Positions 7,990 through 16,140 of a stretch of 64,000 nt of DNA are shown here, piece after piece. Source of the DNA: Sunxiuqinia sp963678245. Lineage in GTDB: Bacteria; Bacteroidota; Bacteroidia; Bacteroidales; Prolixibacteraceae. Position 1 is the stretch's first letter. Each line of letters starts with the position of its first letter. The stretch is taken from contig OZ223308.1 of the NCBI GenBank assembly GCA_965140765.1, positions 682,001-746,000 on the forward strand. Direction: 5' to 3'. The notes beneath the pieces are model-generated. The model was not told the DNA's origin. It saw nothing but the letters and a program-made list of their open reading frames with translations, and did not search any database. The translations under genes and the position numbers were made by a program.

Positions 7990-8874
7990 ATGCAATTATC
8001 AGATCAGGATTTAGCCGCATTGGGTGAAGCAGCAACTTCTGCAGCCTTAAAAGCCGGAGAATTAATTTCGTCATACAGTTCGAAAAAACTAAACGTTGAA
8101 AACAAAGGTGGTGCCGACAGCCTGGCATCGCAAGTTGTTACCGAGGTCGACCTGATGGCGCAAGAGCTGATTCTTGAGATGCTTGAAAAATACTCGAACC
8201 TATTTGATCTGGGGACTTTGGGTGAAGAAAGCCCCGACAACCATGAGCGCTTCGAAAAGGACTACTTTTGGTGTATCGATCCCATCGACGGCACACTGGC
8301 TTTCATCAATCAACAACATGGCTATGCGGTTTCTATTGGATTGGTTTCAAAATCCGGAGAGCCGGTTATTGGCGTTATTTTCGATCCGCTGGAGAAAATA
8401 CTTTACAAAGCTGTAAAGGGACAAGGCGCTTTTCGTAACGGGCGCAAATGGACTGTACAACCAGCAGAGGGTGCTCCGCTTTATCTGGTTAGTGACTCCA
8501 GTTTTCAGGATCATCCCTCGTTTAATGAATCAATTTCAGAGCTTAAAGCAATTAGTGAAGATTTGGGCTATAACGGATTCGAAACACAGTTTAAAGGAGG
8601 CGCAGCGCTCAACGCATGCTGGGTGTTGGAAAAGGCTCCGGCTTGTTACTTCAAATACCCCAAAAAGAAACAAGGTGGTGGCAGTCTTTGGGATTACGCG
8701 GCTAGTGCATGTATTTATTCTGAAGCCGGAGCTTGGGCCAGCAACATGCATGGCGAACCACTGGATTTAAATCGCAAGGATTCAACCTTTATGAACCATG
8801 AGGGAATTTTGTATGCTTCGGCAAAGGAGATTGCAGATAGAATTACACAGATAGGTGCCAAGTTAAAGCAATAA
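7990..8874 (+). CDS. Inositol-monophosphatase-family phosphatase, CysQ-like
   Basis: A 294-residue member of the FIG superfamily. The metal-site motifs are present in order: GEES (Gly78-Ser81), DPIDGT (Asp97-Thr102), and WDYAASACIYSEAGA near the C-terminus. Such enzymes remove phosphate from 3'(2'),5'-bisphosphate nucleotides (sulfate assimilation by-product) or inositol phosphates. The relatively long GEESPD region suits the CysQ-like branch, but no sulfur genes are adjacent. The start MQLSDQDLAALG was chosen because the 11 codons upstream overlap the preceding kinase gene. Its 3' end overlaps the convergent cbiB gene by 32 bases. Confidence 0.87.
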   Translation: MQLSDQDLAALGEAATSAALKAGELISSYSSKKLNVENKGGADSLASQVVTEVDLMAQELILEMLEKYSNLFDLGTLGEESPDNHERFEKDYFWCIDPIDGTLAFINQQHGYAVSIGLVSKSGEPVIGVIFDPLEKILYKAVKGQGAFRNGRKWTVQPAEGAPLYLVSDSSFQDHPSFNESISELKAISEDLGYNGFETQFKGGAALNACWVLEKAPACYFKYPKKKQGGGSLWDYAASACIYSEAGAWASNMHGEPLDLNRKDSTFMNHEGILYASAKEIADRITQIGAKLKQ

Positions 8875-9781
8875 TCATCCCGACCATAGCCACGGCACTC
8901 GCTACATTCACATAAGCTGCCAACCAAAAATCACGGGTAGTAATTCTTTTCTCGTGATCACCGATATTGGGTTTATCAACCAATTTACCATGATAAACGT
9001 TTGGTCCTCCAAAACGGCATTTCAGTATGCCGGCGAGGGCAGCTTCGGGGTAACCTGCGTTAGGACTGCTGTGTTGGTGTCCGAAGCGGAAGATGTGTTG
9101 CACTCCGCTCCAACTCAAGCTAACCACCACCATCAATAAAGCAGTTATGCGGGCAGGAATTAAATTCAGCAGATCATCGAGGCGGGCGGCAAACCAACCA
9201 AAGTTCCTATAGCGGGCATCTTTGTACGCAATCATTGAATCGAGGGTGCTGGCCATTTTAAAGGCAAAAAGTGCCGGAATACCTCCAATTGCATAATAAA
9301 ACAGCGGAGCAATCACACCATCGCTGAGGTTTTCGGCCATCGTTTCCAACACAGCGGTTCTAATTTGCTGCTCATCCAGTTGTGAGGTATCACGACCAAC
9401 AATAAAAGAGAGTTGTTTACGTCCGGCTTCAACTCCCTCACTTTGTAATGCCTGCATGACCAACCACGATTCGTAAATCAAGCTACGATTGGCCAGCCCG
9501 TAAAATACACCAATACTTGCCCAAACGATGTAAACGCGCGGATGAAGCTCCAATTGCCTGAACAACAAATAGAAAATAAACCAAGTAAAACCAACCAAAA
9601 CCCCGGCAACCAGCACACCTTTTAGTTTGCGACGTCTGCCTCGGTTAAATGCATGATCAAGCTGTGCGATCATCAATCCAAACAACCGGATTGGATGCGG
9701 CAGCCAACGTGGATCGCCCAAAACAAAATCGAGTGCAAACCCAATTAAAAGCGGTAATATGATGAGGTTGAAATTATCCAT
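8843..9781 (-). CDS. cbiB: Adenosylcobinamide-phosphate synthase CbiB/CobD
   Basis: A 312-residue inner-membrane protein with several hydrophobic helices. The family hallmarks are DFVLGDPRWLPHPIRLFG at the N-terminus, the loop RDTSQLDEQQIRTAVLETMAENLSDG, and PLFYYAIGGIPALFAFKMASTLDSMIAYKD. It joins (R)-1-amino-2-propanol phosphate or a related aminoalcohol to adenosylcobyric acid, giving the cobinamide side arm. It is the last gene of the minus-strand cobamide cluster, 99 bases after cobQ. Its stop lies inside the convergent CysQ-like gene, leaving no room for a separate terminator. Confidence 0.95.
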   Translation of the reverse strand: MDNFNLIILPLLIGFALDFVLGDPRWLPHPIRLFGLMIAQLDHAFNRGRRRKLKGVLVAGVLVGFTWFIFYLLFRQLELHPRVYIVWASIGVFYGLANRSLIYESWLVMQALQSEGVEAGRKQLSFIVGRDTSQLDEQQIRTAVLETMAENLSDGVIAPLFYYAIGGIPALFAFKMASTLDSMIAYKDARYRNFGWFAARLDDLLNLIPARITALLMVVVSLSWSGVQHIFRFGHQHSSPNAGYPEAALAGILKCRFGGPNVYHGKLVDKPNIGDHEKRITTRDFWLAAYVNVASAVAMVGMIIALTWHLSV

Positions 9782-9880
9782 AATGCAGAGCTATCTTATC
9801 ATCCTGAGTTTATTTCTGAGTCTGCTTCAAATCGCTAACAGATTTCGAAACATGTTCAAAATGAATTTCATCTTTCCTAT

Positions 9881-11365
9881 TTATTCTTCTTTCATCACCG
9901 AATACACATAATCCATATCAACACAAGCTCGCACATGATCGGCGAGCTTATTGTATTGCTCTTCCTTGAACGCTTCGTAGTCAAGATCAGCAGCATCAGT
10001 CTGCAATTTATTGGCTTGCATTATTTCTTCTACTACCACCTTGTTATCCAATATGCCATGCAGGTAGGTGCCCCAAAGTTTAGGCGAAACCAAACAACCA
10101 TCTTTAGTTCCGTCTTCCAATTCGCAAAGGGCTTTTCCATTCATCAGTTTGGTTTGTCCCATATGAATCTCGTAGCCAGAACATTTTTCATGCCGATTAG
10201 CAAAATGGAATTTGGTTTGTACCGTACGTTTTTCTTTGCTCAACGTTGTTACGACTGGCAATAAGCCCAAGCCAGGCATGACATCAATATCTCCTTCAAC
10301 GTGATCAGGATCACGAATTTCTTCACCCATAATTTGATATCCTCCACAAATTCCATAAACTCCCTTTCCTGCTTCCGATGCCTTGTAAATCGCTTTGGCC
10401 AATCCTCTTTCACGCAAATGCACCAGATCGGAAATCGTATTTTTAGATCCTGGAATCAGCAAAACATCGGCTTTAGCAATTTCCAATGGATTGGCTGAAT
10501 AATAGAGGTTGATATCAGGCATTCGCTCCAACATATTGAAATCAGTAAAATTACTCATGTGCCGCAACAACACTACTGCCACATTAATCTTACCAATTTC
10601 AGTGCTTCCCCGTTTATAATCGATCGCCACACTGTCTTCCTGTTCAATATGAATATCGGTGAAATACGGAACTACGCCAACAACAGGTATTCCGGTTAAC
10701 TCCTCCAGCGTTTTTCGTCCTTCTTCAAATAAGCTGATATCTCCCCGAAATTTATTAATGAGAATACCTTTGATGAGTTTTCGTTCAGCCTCGGGCAACA
10801 ATTTGATTGTTCCATACACACTACCAAACACACCCCCCCGGTCGATATCAGCAATCAAGATTGTCGGCGAACCGGTTTCCAACGCCACCCGCATATTGGT
10901 AATGTCTTTGTCCCAAAGATTCACTTCAGAAATGCTTCCGGCTCCCTCCATCACAATCGGATTGTATTTTTCATCCAACGAATGCCAGGCTTTCATGGCT
11001 TCTTCAAAAAGAAAATCGCGGTCAGTATTCAGGAAATACTCTCTGACTGATTGATCTCCCATGGGTTTTCCATTTAAAACAATTTGGGCACTTCTATGGC
11101 TAGTTGGTTTCAACAGAATCGGATTCATGGCACTGAGGCAAAGAATACCACAAGCTTCAGCCTGGACCGCCTGTGCACGACCAAGTTCCAAGCCCTCTTC
11201 ACTGGCAAAAGAATTTAGCGACATATTTTGCGCCTTAAATGGTGCTGGCGAATAGCCATCTTGTTTAAAAATGCGACAAAAAGCAGCATTAATTATCGAC
11301 TTACCAACATCTGAACCTGTGCCAACAAACAAAATAGGTTTAAGCTTGCTATTTTCCTCTTTCAT
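9881..11365 (-). CDS. cobQ: Cobyric acid synthase (glutamine-hydrolysing), CobQ/CbiP
   Basis: A 494-residue ATP- and glutamine-dependent amidase that amidates the b, d, e and g carboxylates of adenosylcobyrinic acid a,c-diamide. The N-terminal dethiobiotin-synthetase-like domain has P-loop GTGSDVGKS (residues 15-23), followed by PFKAQNMSLNSF and VMEGAGSISEVNLWDKDITNM. The C-terminal triad-type glutaminase carries GICGGYQ with the nucleophilic Cys, and the C-terminal His is in GTYLHGILDN. The length and motifs are standard. It lies 15 bases downstream of cobT copy 1 in the same operon. Confidence 0.96.
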   Translation of the reverse strand: MKEENSKLKPILFVGTGSDVGKSIINAAFCRIFKQDGYSPAPFKAQNMSLNSFASEEGLELGRAQAVQAEACGILCLSAMNPILLKPTSHRSAQIVLNGKPMGDQSVREYFLNTDRDFLFEEAMKAWHSLDEKYNPIVMEGAGSISEVNLWDKDITNMRVALETGSPTILIADIDRGGVFGSVYGTIKLLPEAERKLIKGILINKFRGDISLFEEGRKTLEELTGIPVVGVVPYFTDIHIEQEDSVAIDYKRGSTEIGKINVAVVLLRHMSNFTDFNMLERMPDINLYYSANPLEIAKADVLLIPGSKNTISDLVHLRERGLAKAIYKASEAGKGVYGICGGYQIMGEEIRDPDHVEGDIDVMPGLGLLPVVTTLSKEKRTVQTKFHFANRHEKCSGYEIHMGQTKLMNGKALCELEDGTKDGCLVSPKLWGTYLHGILDNKVVVEEIMQANKLQTDAADLDYEAFKEEQYNKLADHVRACVDMDYVYSVMKEE

Positions 11366-11380
11366 GTGCTTTTTATTAAA

Positions 11381-12460
11381 TCAATCATTCACTTTTACCT
11401 CTATTCGAATGTGACTGGTGTTAACCACCTGCGCTTCTTCAAACGAGGTCATCTTCGAAAGTACTGCCACTGCTCCTTGCAATATCGGATAAGCCATGGC
11501 TGCTCCGGTTCCTTCACCTAAGCGCAGATCGAAATCCAACAACGGATCAGCTGCTAGGTATTCCAACATTTTCCGATGACCTTGCTCATTTGAAACATGT
11601 GAAAAGATGCTGTAATCGCGTACTTGCCTATCCATTGCCTGAGCAACTAGCATCGCTGAGGTGGTAATAAAGCCGTCAACTAAAATGATCATTTGCCGAA
11701 CGGCGGCTTCCATCATCCCTCCGGCAATGGTGGCTATTTCGTAGCCTCCAAATCGCGCAAGTACGTCAAAAACTGAACCGGAAATTCCTTGTTTGCATAT
11801 TGCCTGTTCAATAACTCGTGCTTTGTGCGAAACACCGTCACCGTCAAGGCCGGCACCCGGACCAACACATTCGGCAACCGGAATGCCACAAAGAATCGAC
11901 ATCAAAGCCGAAGCAGGCGTTGTATTGCCAATGCCCATTTCTCCAAATCCGATGATGTTTGTTCCCTGCTCGTGAAAATTAGCCACAATTTCGCGTCCAT
12001 TATTAAAAGCCTTCATGCATTGTTGAAGACTCATAGCCGGTTCGTATAAAAAATTGTTGGAGCCATTGGCAACTTTCGCGTTTATCAATTTAGGATGATC
12101 CGGAAAATCGAAATTCACACCAGCATCAACCACCCAAAGATCCAATCCATACAAGCGCGAGAAAAGACCAATGCCACCTCCTCCATTTAAAAAATTAAGT
12201 ACCTGTTGCCAGGTTATTTCTGTTGGACATGCACTCACCCCTTCGGCTGTAATGCCATGATCGGCAGCCACCGTTAGCATTACCGGATTGGAAAATTCTG
12301 GTGTTAGCGTGTTCTGAATCATCGCAACGCGCATAGCCAGTGCCTCCAACTTCCCCAACGAGCCAACCGGCTTCGCTTTATTGTCCAGTTTCTGTTGTAT
12401 TTCATCGCACAACTCCTGACTGATTTCGGGAATATTTATTCGGTCTATATTCGTTTTCAC
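11381..12460 (-). CDS. cobT: Nicotinate-nucleotide--dimethylbenzimidazole phosphoribosyltransferase, copy 1
   Basis: A 359-residue CobT that makes alpha-ribazole phosphate from a lower-ligand base and nicotinate mononucleotide. It carries KPVGSLGKLE, the base-pocket region GVSACPTEITWQQV (Ser76, Gln85), GFGEMGIGNTTPAS (Glu174) and RLGEGTGA (Glu316). Glu316 corresponds to the catalytic glutamate of Salmonella CobT. It shares one base with the upstream cobC stop, which suggests translational coupling. A second cobT-like gene lies at 13853-14884. The two are clearly homologous but diverged, and both keep the catalytic residues. Confidence 0.95.
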   Translation of the reverse strand: MKTNIDRINIPEISQELCDEIQQKLDNKAKPVGSLGKLEALAMRVAMIQNTLTPEFSNPVMLTVAADHGITAEGVSACPTEITWQQVLNFLNGGGGIGLFSRLYGLDLWVVDAGVNFDFPDHPKLINAKVANGSNNFLYEPAMSLQQCMKAFNNGREIVANFHEQGTNIIGFGEMGIGNTTPASALMSILCGIPVAECVGPGAGLDGDGVSHKARVIEQAICKQGISGSVFDVLARFGGYEIATIAGGMMEAAVRQMIILVDGFITTSAMLVAQAMDRQVRDYSIFSHVSNEQGHRKMLEYLAADPLLDFDLRLGEGTGAAMAYPILQGAVAVLSKMTSFEEAQVVNTSHIRIEVKVND

Positions 12461-13020
12461 TATATTTCTTGTTTCTTTTTAAAACTATTCAAACTAAAAA
12501 TTACAAGCTGTCCGTATCCAAATTGTCGTTTAAATGAATCGAGAGGCTCGACTTCGTTTAACAGGCAATCCAACGAACGGAGAATCCCACCGTGAGTCAC
12601 CAAGAGCACATGATCATGGGGCTGTTCAAGTAAATCAATTATAAAAGATTCTGCCCGTTCAATCTGCTCAATAAAAGCCTCTCCTCTGGGACATCTCACA
12701 TGTACAAAATCATCAAACCAAGCTTTAGCCTCATCTGTCTGACTGATTTCTTCCCATTGATGCAATTCCCAGTTTCCAAAATTCAATTCCTTAAGCCGGT
12801 CGTCACAAGTAATTTCATACTCAGGAAATAAATCATCAGCCAGCATTCGACATCGCGATAATGGACTGCTATAAACCCTGTCAAAAATAACCGATGGAAT
12901 CTGTTGTAAAACCGCGATTTGCTCCGTGGGGTAACTTTCAGCCAGGCCAACATCGCTTTGCCCGTAACAAATACCCGGCGGCACATCTACTTTTGTATGT
13001 CGAATACAATAAAGTTTCAC
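12460..13020 (-). CDS. cobC: Alpha-ribazole phosphatase, histidine phosphatase family
   Basis: A 186-residue phosphoglycerate-mutase-like phosphatase. The catalytic motif is RHT (Arg7-His8-Thr9) in place of the common RHG, as in many CobC proteins. Then come YSSPLSRCRMLAD, LKELNFGNWE (the second-site Glu) and VTHGGILRSL with the second catalytic His. It removes the 5'-phosphate of alpha-ribazole phosphate or adenosylcobalamin 5'-phosphate. The specific name rests on its position: its start overlaps the cobS stop by four bases and its stop touches the cobT start. Confidence 0.92.
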   Translation of the reverse strand: MKLYCIRHTKVDVPPGICYGQSDVGLAESYPTEQIAVLQQIPSVIFDRVYSSPLSRCRMLADDLFPEYEITCDDRLKELNFGNWELHQWEEISQTDEAKAWFDDFVHVRCPRGEAFIEQIERAESFIIDLLEQPHDHVLLVTHGGILRSLDCLLNEVEPLDSFKRQFGYGQLVIFSLNSFKKKQEI

Positions 13021-13769
13021 GATACTACCAGTAAAGTAAGATAAAACACCACCTCAATAATTTGCTGCAAAGCGCCCAAGCAATCTCCGGTGTAACCACC
13101 GATTTTTCGTTCGATATATTTTTTAAACAGAAAGGTGATGAAAAGCGCTATTAGCAAAGCAGCAGCCATCAATTGCCACGGAAGGAAAGCAGCTGGCAAC
13201 AAACCAAGAATTAATGCAACAATCAGATCTGAGTTTTTACTCTTTTTTCCAATCGGTTTGGTTTTGCTCAACTCGTCTTCGCGTGAGTACCAGCTTGTAA
13301 AAATGATGATCACCGGCATGGTTCGGCTAAATGCATGCCCCGCAATCAACACCAATGGAATTGTCAAGGCTGGCAAAGCTTGTAAAGCCATAAACTTGGT
13401 TCCCAACATACCAATCAGCCCCACTGTTCCGTAGGTTCCAATGCGGCTGTCTTTCATGATGGTGAAAATCTTTTCGCGGGTGTAGCCACCGCCAAAACCA
13501 TCGCAAAAGTCGGCAAAACCATCTTCATGAAAAGATCCGGTAGCAAAAACAGTAGCCAGCATACTTAAAAAGACTGACACACTATGCGGTAAAACCAAAT
13601 GTAACCCATAAAAAACAGCTGCTCCAATACCGCCAACAATCCATCCAATAAAGGTAAAATAGCGAGTAGATCGATTCAAGCGCTCATTGGAAAATGCCAA
13701 AGTCTTTGACACCGGAATACGGGTGTAAAACATCAGTGCTGTTAAAAATAAGTTGAGTTGCTCTTTCAT
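13017..13769 (-). CDS. cobS: Adenosylcobinamide-GDP ribazoletransferase (cobalamin synthase)
   Basis: A 250-residue integral membrane enzyme that joins adenosylcobinamide-GDP to alpha-ribazole or its phosphate, the final assembly step. N-terminal ALMFYTRIPV and the conserved stretch EDGFADFCDGFGGG then REKIFTIMKDSRIGTYG are family signatures, with about six or seven hydrophobic helices. The start MKEQLNLFLTALMF at 13769 fits the family; the 17 codons upstream (polar, Lys-rich) do not. It overlaps cobC by four bases. Confidence 0.95.
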   Translation of the reverse strand: MKEQLNLFLTALMFYTRIPVSKTLAFSNERLNRSTRYFTFIGWIVGGIGAAVFYGLHLVLPHSVSVFLSMLATVFATGSFHEDGFADFCDGFGGGYTREKIFTIMKDSRIGTYGTVGLIGMLGTKFMALQALPALTIPLVLIAGHAFSRTMPVIIIFTSWYSREDELSKTKPIGKKSKNSDLIVALILGLLPAAFLPWQLMAAALLIALFITFLFKKYIERKIGGYTGDCLGALQQIIEVVFYLTLLVVS

Positions 13770-13852
13770 CGCAAAAAATTTAAAATTCTGATTTTCAATC
13801 TTTTCGTGCGGCATTCTCACGATCTATCATTCATTAGAAAAGCTCATATAAT

Positions 13853-14884
13853 TTATAAACGTTGCACTTCGCTACTTTCCTCCTTATTCGAAACTCCGGC
13901 TTCTTCAAAACTAGCCATTTCGTTTAAAAAAGTGGCCGCTGCTTTAATTACCGGGTAGGCCACGGCAGCTCCCGATCCTTCACCCAGTCGCATCCCCAGG
14001 CTCAATACAGGTTTCGCTTGCAATTGATCCAGCATCAGTTGGTGTCCTTTTTCTTCTGAAGCATGGCAAAATATGCAATTATCGCGCACCGATTCATCAA
14101 ATTGAATAGCGGTCAAAGTGGCTGCTGTTGCAATAAAGCCATCAATCAAAATCACCATATTCAGTTTTCGGGCTTCCAAAATGGCACCAACCATCATGGC
14201 GATTTCCAGTCCTCCAAAAGTCGCTAATGTCTCTTCAGGCATTTGGGGGGCGTATTTTTCAGAAACTTCTTTTAATACCGATGTTTTATAGTCCAGTTGC
14301 TCGCCCTCCATGCCAGCACCTTTGCCGGTACACTCCTCGATAGGCAGGTTTAAAAAACGATGCATCAACAATGAAGAGGCCGAGGTATTTCCAATACCCA
14401 TTTCGCCAAAGCCGATGGTATTGCAACCCGAGCCCGCCTCCTTTTGCACAAGCTCCGTTCCCCGCTGCATGGCAAGCCGGCATTCGTCGGATGTCATCGC
14501 CGGTTCGTTCAGCATATTTTTTGTGCCACGAGCCACCTTGGCATTGATAACCGGAAGTTCTGCAGGAAAGTCATAATCTACCCCGGCATCGACAACTTTA
14601 AGACCGATCCCGTTTTGCTTACAAAATACATTGATAGAAGCTCCATTGCCACAAAAGTTCATCACCATTTGCCAAGTCACTTCTTTGGGGTAAGGACTAA
14701 CTCCAGCATCTGCAATGCCATGGTCGGCAGCAAAAACAATCAGGCTCGGATTTTTTAATTTAGGCGACAAAGTATTTTGAATCATCCCCAATTGAAGAGC
14801 AATTTCCTCTAGCTGCCCGAGCGCTCCAAGCGGTTTCGTTTTTAAGTTTATTTTGTGTTGAAGTTCTTCTTTTAGTGATGTCAT
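13853..14884 (-). CDS. CobT-family phosphoribosyltransferase, copy 2
   Basis: A 343-residue second CobT homologue in the same cluster. It retains KPLGALGQLE, GVSPYPKEVTWQMV (Ser63, Gln72), GFGEMGIGNTSASS (Glu161) and RLGEGSGA (Glu302), so it should be catalytically competent. It differs from copy 1 throughout: it lacks the N-terminal 10-15 residues and has FCGNGAS where copy 1 has FLNGGGG. Pairs of CobT homologues are known from phenolic-cobamide makers (ArsA/ArsB). Whether these two form a heteromer, use different bases or are redundant cannot be told from sequence. It lies 67 bases downstream of cobU and 83 upstream of cobS. Confidence 0.92.
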   Translation of the reverse strand: MTSLKEELQHKINLKTKPLGALGQLEEIALQLGMIQNTLSPKLKNPSLIVFAADHGIADAGVSPYPKEVTWQMVMNFCGNGASINVFCKQNGIGLKVVDAGVDYDFPAELPVINAKVARGTKNMLNEPAMTSDECRLAMQRGTELVQKEAGSGCNTIGFGEMGIGNTSASSLLMHRFLNLPIEECTGKGAGMEGEQLDYKTSVLKEVSEKYAPQMPEETLATFGGLEIAMMVGAILEARKLNMVILIDGFIATAATLTAIQFDESVRDNCIFCHASEEKGHQLMLDQLQAKPVLSLGMRLGEGSGAAVAYPVIKAAATFLNEMASFEEAGVSNKEESSEVQRL

Positions 14885-14951
14885 TTTATTCGTTATTATA
14901 TAGTTTGATCGTCATTTTCGGACATTCAGTTGCTTGTTCGAACTGAGGCTA

Positions 14952-15464
14952 CTATCCTTTTATTTTAACGGGAATACCCGAAACCAGCAAGTAAACCGTG
15001 TCAGCCTGCTGAGCGATGAACTGGTTCATCCACCCCTGAAGGTCAGTAAACTTACGAGCGATTTCATTTTCGGGGTGAACACCCATTCCCAATTCATTAC
15101 TCACCACAATCAGGTTTATATCCTGTTTGGCAAATCGCTTCCATTCAGCTTTGGCTGCTTCAAGAGCACTGTCAATTTTATAGTCGCTATCGTGAAAAAA
15201 GTTGGTGAGCCAAAGGGTTACGCAATCCATCAGCACGGTTTGTCCTGTGAAATCGTGCTTCGAAAGTACTTTCTCTTCCTCAACCGTTTGCCAACGTTCA
15301 TCCCGATCATCCTGATGTCGTTTCACCCGTTGTACAAAATCTTCATCCCAAATACGGGCAGTAGCCAGATAAACCGGGCTATCCGACTGTTGCTCAGCCA
15401 GCCGCTGTGCAAAGCTGCTTTTCCCCGATCGGGCTCCTCCTGTGATGAATGTAATGCTTGCCAT
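14952..15464 (-). CDS. cobU: Bifunctional adenosylcobinamide kinase / adenosylcobinamide-phosphate guanylyltransferase
   Basis: A 170-residue CobU/CobP. P-loop FITGGARSGKSSFAQ (residues 5-19), YLATARIWDEDFVQRVKRHQ containing the guanylylated-His region, and VSNELGMGVHPENEIARKFTDLQG are all family signatures. It phosphorylates adenosylcobinamide and then adds GMP, preparing it for CobS. It is the first of the six cobamide enzyme genes, 40 bases after the DUF4430 gene and in the same direction. Confidence 0.95.
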   Translation of the reverse strand: MASITFITGGARSGKSSFAQRLAEQQSDSPVYLATARIWDEDFVQRVKRHQDDRDERWQTVEEEKVLSKHDFTGQTVLMDCVTLWLTNFFHDSDYKIDSALEAAKAEWKRFAKQDINLIVVSNELGMGVHPENEIARKFTDLQGWMNQFIAQQADTVYLLVSGIPVKIKG

Positions 15465-15504
15465 ATTTTAACTTTCGAGTTCTTTAAATGCCGATTACAA
15501 CTGT

Positions 15505-15909
15505 CTACTTTTTCTTACCATCAACCGTACACGAGCAAACATCTTTTACATAGCGCCAGGTAATAACATCACCTGCTTTTACAGCTTGACTCATCGCCAG
15601 TTTTGTTGAGTTTTCGCCATTGATCTTGTAATACCAAGCCATATTTCCTCGCGTTGAGATCACCTTATCAATTGCTGCTACAAAAATATACTGGCCGAGC
15701 GGATGAGTTTCTACATCAGCCGCCAGTTGTAATGCTTCCAATGCTGTCAGCTTCTTGCCGCAATCAATGGTAACCGTTTTCATATCCTTTACGTCTCCAA
15801 AGTTAATTTCGACGGTTACTTGCTTGTTTTTTGCGCCCCCCATTGTTGGCTTTGCCGAAGCAAAACTGACTAAAAGTACAAGAACTAAACTGATATAAAT
15901 ATTTTTCAT
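15505..15909 (-). CDS. Secreted DUF4430 (transcobalamin-like C-terminal domain) protein
   Basis: A 134-residue exported protein. A signal peptide (MKNIYISLVLVLLVSFASA, residues 1-19) is followed by a single DUF4430-type domain: VTVEINFGDV, TALEALQLAADVETHPLGQYIFVAAID, GNMAWYYKINGENS and KAGDVITWRYV. Pfam relates this fold to the C-terminal domain of eukaryotic transcobalamin and intrinsic factor, which binds B12. Its position between the BtuB-like receptor and cobU supports a role in capturing or handing over cobamides, but binding is not proven. No lipobox is visible. An upstream in-frame ATG at 16002 would place the signal peptide internally, so 15909 is preferred. Confidence 0.85.
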   Translation of the reverse strand: MKNIYISLVLVLLVSFASAKPTMGGAKNKQVTVEINFGDVKDMKTVTIDCGKKLTALEALQLAADVETHPLGQYIFVAAIDKVISTRGNMAWYYKINGENSTKLAMSQAVKAGDVITWRYVKDVCSCTVDGKKK

Positions 15910-16036
15910 CTGATTATAATTGTTTGCTTTTAAAGGTATCATATGGAACTCGCTTATAATCTTACTCCTTTTGGTAGAAAGAATCTTCCATACTCGTTTC
16001 ATAAGGCCAATAATTAGTTGAATTTGGGATTTGTTC

Positions 16037-16080
16037 TAAATAAAGTGAGAGGTAAACCGAATAACCGGCTACCTCTCACT
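16037..16080 (-). terminator. Strong intrinsic terminator after the BtuB-like receptor gene
   Basis: On the minus strand AGTGAGAGGTA pairs perfectly with TACCTCTCACT (arms at 16070-16080 and 16044-16054). An inner CCG/CGG stem extends it, and TTTATTT follows. It lies 60 bases after the receptor stop, so the riboswitch-controlled receptor mRNA should end here unless there is readthrough into the cob genes. Confidence 0.85.
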
Positions 16081-16140
16081 AAAAAACTATCTGATTTTCT
16101 TAACTAGTTTCACATGTTAAATTTTTCTTTTCCGCTAGTT

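Noticed and set aside
10659..11054. Long plus-strand open frames opposite cobQ
   Set aside because: cobQ is unambiguous on the other strand with all motifs; the reverse frames look like shadows of its codon bias.
14934..15563. A 209-codon plus-strand open frame opposite cobU
   Set aside because: It overlaps cobU and the DUF4430 gene, both certain by motif and context; the antisense translation shows no family pattern.
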